From Haliclona indistincta (Eukaryota; Porifera; Demospongiae; Haplosclerida; Chalinidae), in NCBI GenBank assembly GCA_964017065.1, contig OZ024790.1:498701-562700 (forward strand): a DNA stretch of 64,000 nt, in the 5' to 3' direction. Positions 56,941 through 64,000 of the stretch are shown here, in pieces. Numbering within the stretch: position 1 is the first letter of the stretch; every line of letters starts with the position of its first letter. Below the pieces are notes generated by a model. The model searched no databases and was not told the origin of the DNA. It saw only the letters and a list, made by a program, of their open reading frames with translations. A program made the translations under genes and the position numbers.

Positions 56941-57107
56941 ATGCATCATATTGAAAGGTTAATGGACTTCTTCAAGAGATTGAGCCCTTGAAAGGGAGCT
57001 ACATTAGCTACAAAACTAATCGATACTTGCATTGTTCAATAAAAATAATTTCATGGTAATCCTATAATTATTGTTAGTGCCTATAATAATTATAATCTCT
57101 ACACTGC

Positions 57108-57345
57108 AAAAATAGTATTGCAGCTTTTACAGGTCATTTGTTACTAGATATTTGCAGTGAGTAAAATAAATCGGCCATGTAGCATTTATTGTTGTGCTTT
57201 TACAGGAGTACATGCATGAGTGTATGTGCAATCATGTGGAAGCAAAGCTAACTGAGCTGAGCTAGGATCCAGCAAAGGAATGATATAAAATTCCATACAA
57301 CAAATGACTAGTTACACATACCGTTATTGCAGTGTAGATAACCAA
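57108..57345. mobile_element. MITE, sibling of the insert at 24634
   Basis: The ends ACACTGCAAAAATAGTATTG and inverted ACACTGCAATAACGG-like sequence match each other, and the body matches 24634-24872. Confidence 0.7.
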
Positions 57346-58749
57346 GTATAAGGACACTAGGTATTCCCTTTTTCTAGCATAAATTAATTTTAATAAAAAC
57401 AAACAATTAAGCATATGATATCTCCATTGTTGATTATGGAGTCAATTTTCATAATTTTCATAATTATTATCTCTGTACACGGCTATGTCGATTTTTATGG
57501 CAGGCATCGAGTGGATGACTTCGCTGGGTGCTCAATTTGTTGAATACCTGGTCCCATATCTTCTTATTGTAAACTACAGTGTGCTGGTCGCAAGTTGAAA
57601 GGACTATACTCCATTCAAAAAAATCTACTTCAAGACTGAAAATATAGACCAACTTCCTAAAAATGTGCTAATAGCAATAACACGCTACCTACACAGTTTT
57701 GCTAGTATGTTTTGCAGTTATGCGCATTTTCTTGCTCTCATTCATGATCTTTCATACTAACGTTGAAAATTTGAACTAAAGAATAAGTTTTTTAGCTTTA
57801 AAAACCTCACAATAGCAGGCATTTACAATTGTGTTTTTAACAAGAAGGAGCACGGCTGCAGTTAATGACCATTTACAGTACGGTGTCTATAGTTTTGAAA
57901 TGCATCATACTAGTGTTACTGCATGCTTATTTCTTGCTATGAAGTGTGTAAACTCGAAGACTGTTTTTTTTTCAAGATAACCGCGCTAGATTTCTATAGC
58001 AATGCAATTTCATTGTTACATGCACATCATAGTGTATACTGTCGTGTACGACTCACATAAAAACAGCCCGGCCGGGAAGCGACAAAAGTCCGTCCCGCCA
58101 CTGCAGACAGAACGGAGCACAGCCACGGTGTAATTAACTGATCAGAACACCGCAAGTAAGCTTCACAGTCCGGAACTTGACAAGCTTCAAAAGAGACAGC
58201 AAATATAATAATTAAAAATGAATAATGCAGGATAGTTACGTTTACAAACCTTCAGAGTATGCAATATCCGATGCGAGAAGATCACTGAAGAACTGAGCCG
58301 AAACATATGCACGTATAATATTTATAGACATTATTTTGGTCACGTGTTGCACTCCTTCCCGCAGTGACGTCGTCGGCTGATTTTCGATTGGGCAGCCTTT
58401 TTTACACTGGAGCAATTACATTATATATTCGCTTTTCACCACACACAATATAAAACACTACTGTTGACATGTGGTACACAACTTGTGAAGTGAATAATTA
58501 TAACATAATCATTAATAATAAATTATTCTTGTTAATAGTACAATGAGTAATGTGATTGGTCCACCCTAACTATTATAATAAAAATTTATTGATAATAAAC
58601 AGCACTCTGATCTAGGAATAATACTTGAAATAAATAAATAACTTAACACTGACTGCAGATTGAGACATGACATGGTAAGTGGTTGAACATAACACTCTGT
58701 TACTATTCTTAGACAAGGTCGATGCTATTTTTAGACAAAGAAGGTCGAT
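57346..58749. other. 3' flank of the RhoGAP gene, source of duplicates A and B
   Basis: Non-coding. Its segments recur at 44.18-46.7 kb and at 4.69-7.11 kb in the same order. Contains GACTCACATAAAAACAG and GACAAGCTTCAAAAGAGACA words. No gene is supported. Confidence 0.6.
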
Positions 58750-61700
58750 TTATACAAAGAAAGGTGTTCTTCTGTGTGATCGTGGACTAGAGCTTGCTTG
58801 ATAGAGGCATTCTGACGATTTGAACTTTCTTCTTCTCTTTCCTTTTCCTTTTGAGCTGTCCTTACTGGCCCCTGCCGCTGCTGTCTTACAGTCATCTGAT
58901 GACTGATCTGTTTGCTTGCTGTTGTCAGCGAGAATAATGAGGCGGCCATGTCGGGTCTGATGGCTAAACGTCGGCGATGAGTTGCTGTCACGTGATAGAG
59001 CCTCACCATGGCTCTGTGATCGCTTCATGCCAAATTTCTCAACAGTACGTCTCCTTGGAGTTGGTGCTAGTTCCTCAGAACTGACCATTCGAATGTGTTC
59101 CACAGCATCTAGCTTGCTATCAGACTCGAGGAGAGGAAGATGGTTGGGTTTGGGAGGACCTGGGGAGATCGCTGACCGAGGTTCAGAGGTGTGGTCTGGT
59201 GACTGAGGGAGGGTGGAGTCTAGTGATGGTGACGTGTGACGGTCGTGATACTCATCAGTTTGTGTCGGCATGTCACTACTGGAGCTCCCAGCAGTAGCTA
59301 GAGGGTCGGCGGAGGTCATCTTGTCTGATGGGGCGTGCATGCTGGTCTGAGCCAACCCACTGGCAGCAGAGTGACGCTGTGGAGAGGACTTGCATCCCTT
59401 GATCTGTGAGTAGTCGGCAAATGGAACAGGAGAGTCACTGAGTCCTGAGTCTCTGCTCTCGGAGTGGAGGTAACTGATATGGAGGGAGTGCCTGGCGGGT
59501 GAGTTATCAGGTAGTGGTAGGTCATCATGGTGCTCCTCATCAGTGCTATGATGGCGAGTGTTGTCCACTCCACTATCACTGGTCTCGTGCTGTGCCTTCA
59601 TCCCTTCAGGCTGTGCCACCCCCGAGTCTGTTAGTCCATCTGTCTCTTCTCTCTCTTCAACCGATCGCTGCTCCACTAAGTCACTTTCTCTCTTTCTCCT
59701 CAGGCCTATCTCTTCGTTCAGTTCCTCTGAGAACCCTTCAGAGAAGGACCCTTGGCTGCTGGCCTTGCCGCCACTGGTCAGACTCACAGGAGATGTGAGA
59801 GGAGGAGAAGCGATTTGAAACATGGGACTGTGAATGTGTCCCTCGGAATACTGTCTAGTAGGCAATCTGTGAGACTTGGTGGTTTGGCTGAAGTTACGAG
59901 GGAGAGAGTGAGCGGGTGTACCACGCTTGTTAGACGGAGGATTGGAGAAGATGGAAGAGCGAGGCGATGATGGTAGACTGGTGCTTAAGATGGTCTGCAG
60001 GTCAGGTAGGTATGGCTTGTATTCAGCCATGGCTACCTCTTGTAGATCACTCGAGCTACTACCAGCCGACTTCCTGCCGGACGACTCCACCATATACTTC
60101 TGGATAACTGCCTCAAAGTTGTTCCGTTTCCTAATCTCATCCTCGTCCTCTTCCTCTGGGCTGAAGCTGGTCCTACACTGCAGTAGATTGTCCTCACTAC
60201 GCGAGGTGAACATTGAGTTCTGGTGTATAGGGGTTGGGTCAGGAGGGGTGTGGCGGAACACGTCACCATCTTCATCCTGTCCTGCCGCTGACTCATGGTC
60301 CGAGTCACTGGTGGACTTCGTCAGTGAGTGAGTTCTGCGGCGCCGTCCATTCTCTAGATTGTGCTGAGTGGTCGCTGTCACTATAACCACGTCCTCTTCC
60401 TCGCCATCGGAGAGCTCATTATTAGCCTTGTAGTCTTCATCAGGTGTGAACTCCAGCACTGGGGTCAGGACCTCTTTGAAGGATGGACGCTGGTCCAGTG
60501 TCTTCATGATCTCCTCCGTGAAGCTGTGGTCATCATCGTCTACAGTCCCAGGAAGGAGGGTCTCCAAGGGTGAGTCAGTCCAGTGCCGAGAGTCCTTCAG
60601 TAGGGGCGAGGCCTGGATAGGCGGCTGCACCAAGACAATACACGATAAAAACGATGTACTGTATAATAAGTCACACGAAATAAGATAAAAATTGACCTAA
60701 TGCACACTACTAGCTAAGCAGTATTGACTCGTACCACAACATTGTTCTTTGGTTTTGACGTTGATCCGAACACTTCCAGTGCTTTGTGCAGTTCTTCTAC
60801 ATTGTGTTTTCTCCTGCAAATACCATAATGATCTAATTGTCAGAACATATAGTAATTTTTAAAAGCACACCTTTCAGGCGGTGTGTTGTACGGTGTCCTG
60901 GGCTCACTGAATGTGCCTCTCATGTCTTCAACCTCCACTACAATAAAGATAAACAATGACATCACATATACATATGACGTCATGATGACATCATCACTAG
61001 TGGGTGTGGTCACATACTGGTGTTAGATAGTGATGGATCAGGTGACGTGTCTGGCTCTAGTTCAACCCTCGGAGGAGAGGAGGTGGGTGGGGTAGCATCC
61101 ACTAGGCGCTGTGTGAGGAGAGTGAAGTAACAATGGTCACGATAATGGTAGACACATACCTCAGCAGTGTATGTATCACTGTCATCAGACTCCATCTCGA
61201 GTTGCTTGATGTCCTTCTCTGGTACAACGAATATCTGAACAACAAAACATGACACATTAGCTGCTGTATTACTCACTCAAGCACTGACACACTCACCCAC
61301 TCACTCACTCACCCACTCACTCACCCACTCACTCACTCTCACCCACTCACTCACTCACTCACTCACTCACTCACTCACTCACTCACTCACTCACCCACTC
61401 ACTCACTCACCCACTCACTCACTCACTCCTGTCTAACTCACATCATGGGCGTGTGCTACCATTATCTCGACCGCCTTTGCCTGATAGCTCATGTTAGCCA
61501 ACACAGCTAATGATGAGATGACCTCTTCTTGACGAAGCAGGTTAGGTCCGAACACGATCCCCAGATTACTAGCCGGCATACAGTTGAACTTAACATGTTC
61601 GGGACTGCTCACTCTGAAGAACAAGACAAGCTGATGGTGGGTGGAGTAAGGGGTGTGGTTATTACCTATGTAGATGGTACATTAGTCTAGCTAGTGTTAG

Positions 61701-63693
61701 CTGTGTTGCCTCAGATAGTGAATTGATGAGTGATCGTAGCTGCTCCAGCAGGTCCCTGGCTTGTAGCTCCCTCTCCGGACTAGCTTTAGCAAAGTTACAA
61801 GGGAGGAAATTGGACGCTTCCTAAAGGTAGAACATGTCAAATAAAAGCCCGGGTGTAGTCATCAAATAAAAGCCCAGATATAGTCATCAAATAAAAGCCC
61901 GGGTGCAGTATCAAATAAAAGCCCGCCCACCCACTCACTCTCTCTCTTATAAAAGCCAGCCCAGGTATCGTCATCTGAGTGTAGTCATCAAATAAAAGCC
62001 CGGGTGTAGTCATCAAATAAAAGCCCGGGTGTAGCCATCAAATAAAAGCCCGGGTATGCACATCAAAATAAAAGCCCAGGTATATAAAGGTAGATTCATC
62101 AACAACAGTTCTACATTACCAGTACATGTTAGTCTGTACTTACTCTCGCAAAACCAATGAAGTCGTGATACAAGTCAAATGTTAGCAATGGCTCTGGCAA
62201 CTGATGAGAGAAGAAATAGTAAATAACACACCATAACACACAATGTAGGCACATACATACCTGTCTGAAGTATAGCTTCAAGCATGAGCTAATGAGATGA
62301 GGCTGAAGGTCAGACAGATCAACACGCTCGGATCCTGCTTCAAACAGCTGACACAGTTTCTCCATCTTAGACTTGGCGCTGGATATCCGATACAATCCTT
62401 GAGTACTCAATCCTGCAGAGGGTGTGTGTCAGTTAGTAAGACCACACCTACTGACACGCCTACCTCTCTCATCCATCTCATTAATACACTTGGTCACTAT
62501 GATAGGCACCATCCTCTTGGTAGCCTTGAGATGAGCGTGGAACCCAACACCAAATGTGTTCATCTTACGAGGTAGTCTCTATACACAAAGGATAATGAGA
62601 GGCGTGTACACAATGACTAGACCACACCCACCCTGTTACCGCAACGGATAGCAAGAGTAGAGAGACACTTGCGATGGCAAGCCAGGCCACACTAGAGAGA
62701 GAGAGAAAGAGGAGTGAGGTACTTCTTGCAATGACACAATTACAATCAATAACAAAATTAAAATTATTGTAAATTAGTTAACCATTAAGACCAAGTCCTG
62801 GTCACTAATGAATTCATCTAGAATATCTTGGCAACCAAGAGGGAATACCATGGAAATGTCATGGTAACTATGCTAACATGGAAATGTCATGGTAACTATG
62901 CTAACATGGAAATGTCATGGTAACTATGCTAACATGGAAATGTCATGGTAACTATGCTAACATGGAAATGTCATGGTAACTATGCTAACATGGAAATGTC
63001 ATGGTAACTATGCTAACATGGAAATGTCATGGTAACTATGATAACATGGACAGCTCATTAAGCCTCCACTGAGCAAACACAAAATGCCAATTAGTTTTCC
63101 TCCTGATCACACCACACCATGACTTGGGCATACAATGATATTAAACCATATTTTGCATCAAGGTCTGGGTTTGAAGCCGAATGTTATTGTTGTGCTGTTT
63201 CTATAAAAAGCTCCTACCAACAAGAGCGATGGATCAAGATGGACCAGAGCTTGTTGCCAGAGCGCAAAAATCGCCCTCTGCCCAATCCCTCCCTCCCATC
63301 CCACAACCAACCCACCCTTATGCGGCTCTCCATGATTGCAGAGTACGAATTAATTTTATTCGGTAAGTGCTATTGGCTGCACTGATTCTCGGTCAGAAAT
63401 GAGTGAGAGGTAGCCAGGACACTGTACCGTACAAAGCCAGCTAAATTATTCATTCACTGGCGGCTTATATTATGTTCATAGACTATTTCTACCAATATAG
63501 TGATAAATTAGTCAGTGACTCACTGTTTCACACTCAAACCCATGGAAGTACACATATGTGTCACACCCTCTGCATCGTGCTGGAGTACGGAGACGCTTGA
63601 AGTTGTGAGTACGAGCAACACGTGATAAAAGAGCATCCTCGCCTGGGGCCGGGGACATGGCTGGAATAATGGCTGCCTTGGACTTCTCACTAT
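58750..63693 (-). CDS. RhoGAP of the ARHGAP29/ARHGAP45 type, 3' part (C1, RhoGAP, Ser-rich tail)
   Basis: Such proteins stimulate GTP hydrolysis by Rho GTPases. Exons from 5': 63693-63524, 62691-62632, 62578-62464, 62412-62262, 62200-62144, 61820-61666, 61613-61442, 61234-61160, 61108-61018, 60937-60871, 60813-60735 and 60624-58750, all GT-AG and phase-consistent. The first two encode a C1 zinc finger (HNFKRLRTPARCRGC, then CGLACHRKC). Exons 3-7 encode the RhoGAP domain: GLYRISS holds the arginine finger, followed by LPEPLL and NLGIVFGPNLLR. The last exon is a roughly 620-codon acidic, Ser/Pro-rich tail, probably disordered and phosphorylated. C1 directly before RhoGAP indicates the ARHGAP29/ARHGAP45/GMIP group; the F-BAR part would lie beyond 64000. 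The three introns after exon 1, 5 and 7 carry minisatellites. Confidence 0.9.
61290..61436. repeat. (CACT)n/(CACTCACC)n microsatellite in RhoGAP intron
   Basis: About 145 bases of CACT with periodic CACC variants, running up to the donor of exon 61442-61613. Confidence 0.95.
61835..62085. repeat. minisatellite (about 25-bp unit) in RhoGAP intron
   Basis: Units of ATCAAATAAAAGCCCGGGTG followed by TAGTC, about nine variable copies. Confidence 0.9.
62846..63048. repeat. 28-bp minisatellite in RhoGAP intron, about 7 copies
   Basis: The unit is CATGGAAATGTCATGGTAAC followed by TATGCTAA, nearly perfect. Confidence 0.95.
63049..63523. other. RhoGAP intron between the two C1 exons, rest
   Basis: ORFs at 63119-63385 and 63181-63366 (+) are overlapping and unrecognised. 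Nothing else is seen. Confidence 0.45.
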
Positions 63694-63718
63694 CTGTAGA
63701 GACACAAGACAGACACTA

Positions 63719-64000
63719 GCTCACACTGCCCTCCCACTATCACGCCCTCCCACTATCACACCCTCCCACTATCACACCCTCCCACTATCACGCCCTCCCA
63801 CTATCACACCCTCCCACTATCACACCCTCCCACTATCACACCCTCCCACTATCACACCCTCCCACTATCACGCCCTCCCACTGTCACACCCTCCCACTAT
63901 CACACTCTCCCACTATCACACCCTCCCACTATCACACACTCCCACTATCACGCCCTCCCACTATCACACTCTCCCACTATCACACTCTCCCACTATCACG
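63719..64000. repeat. 16-bp minisatellite, about 17 copies, runs to window end
   Basis: The unit is CCCTCCCACTATCACA with C/G and T variants. It starts just upstream of the C1 exon acceptor, so it fills that intron's 3' end. Confidence 0.95.

Noticed and set aside
58750..60633. A separate 627-codon gene starting at 60633
   Set aside because: The apparent start lies in intron sequence; an acceptor at 60624 joins it in phase to the upstream RhoGAP exons.

Overview
This is a eukaryotic, almost certainly metazoan, nuclear window. Multi-exon genes with short GT-AG introns include HSPB11/IFT25, a USP24 N-terminus and an ARHGAP29/45-type RhoGAP. They sit among many DNA-transposon relics, foldback elements, LINE fragments and minisatellites. 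Compact introns, abundant hairpin elements and an expansion of single-exon stonustoxin-like/GTPase genes suggest a sponge (demosponge). That taxon call is inference, since I could not run a search.

Layout. 1-1258: truncated, frameshifted 5' half of a stonustoxin-like (SNTX-like) GTPase gene. 1259-8398: repeat-rich DNA ending in a duplicated 3' piece of a RhoGAP gene. 8399-12489: N-terminal exons of USP24, cut off where the RhoGAP duplicate joins. 12804-13616: complete IFT25 gene. 14655-18170: intact SNTX-like GTPase gene. 19004-21039: large palindrome around a 200-base assembly gap. 21861-29138: pogo-like MITE, LINE and Gypsy fragments, an SNTX-like remnant, and two minisatellites, one grown out of a duplicated IFT25 last exon. 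30151-33582: second intact SNTX-like GTPase gene. 34600-42030: broken PIF1-type helicase, RPA-like OB-fold and IS630-like transposase genes, with a composite foldback/ORF repeat. 42360-51100: MITEs, a second RhoGAP-flank duplicate and further composite repeats. 51120-51860: LINE remnant. 51920-55426: SNTX-like GTPase gene with two frameshifts. 55430-58750: repeats. 58750-64000: 3' half of the parental RhoGAP gene (C1, RhoGAP, long serine-rich tail), continuing beyond the window.

The main theme is a local family of five SNTX-like GTPase copies, all on the minus strand: two essentially intact, two frameshifted and one remnant. Each full copy joins a SNTX-type MACPF-like/helical/thioredoxin-fold N-terminus to an FN3 domain, an AIG1-like P-loop GTPase, a Cys/His-rich zinc-binding segment and a coiled coil. 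An intracellular defence role is plausible but unproven. The family spread with flanking DNA: the block between an SNTX-like gene and the RhoGAP 3' end is present in three versions (about 1-8.4 kb, 43.3-46.8 kb and 54-59.6 kb), each rearranged by transposons. One breakpoint lies inside a USP24 coding exon.
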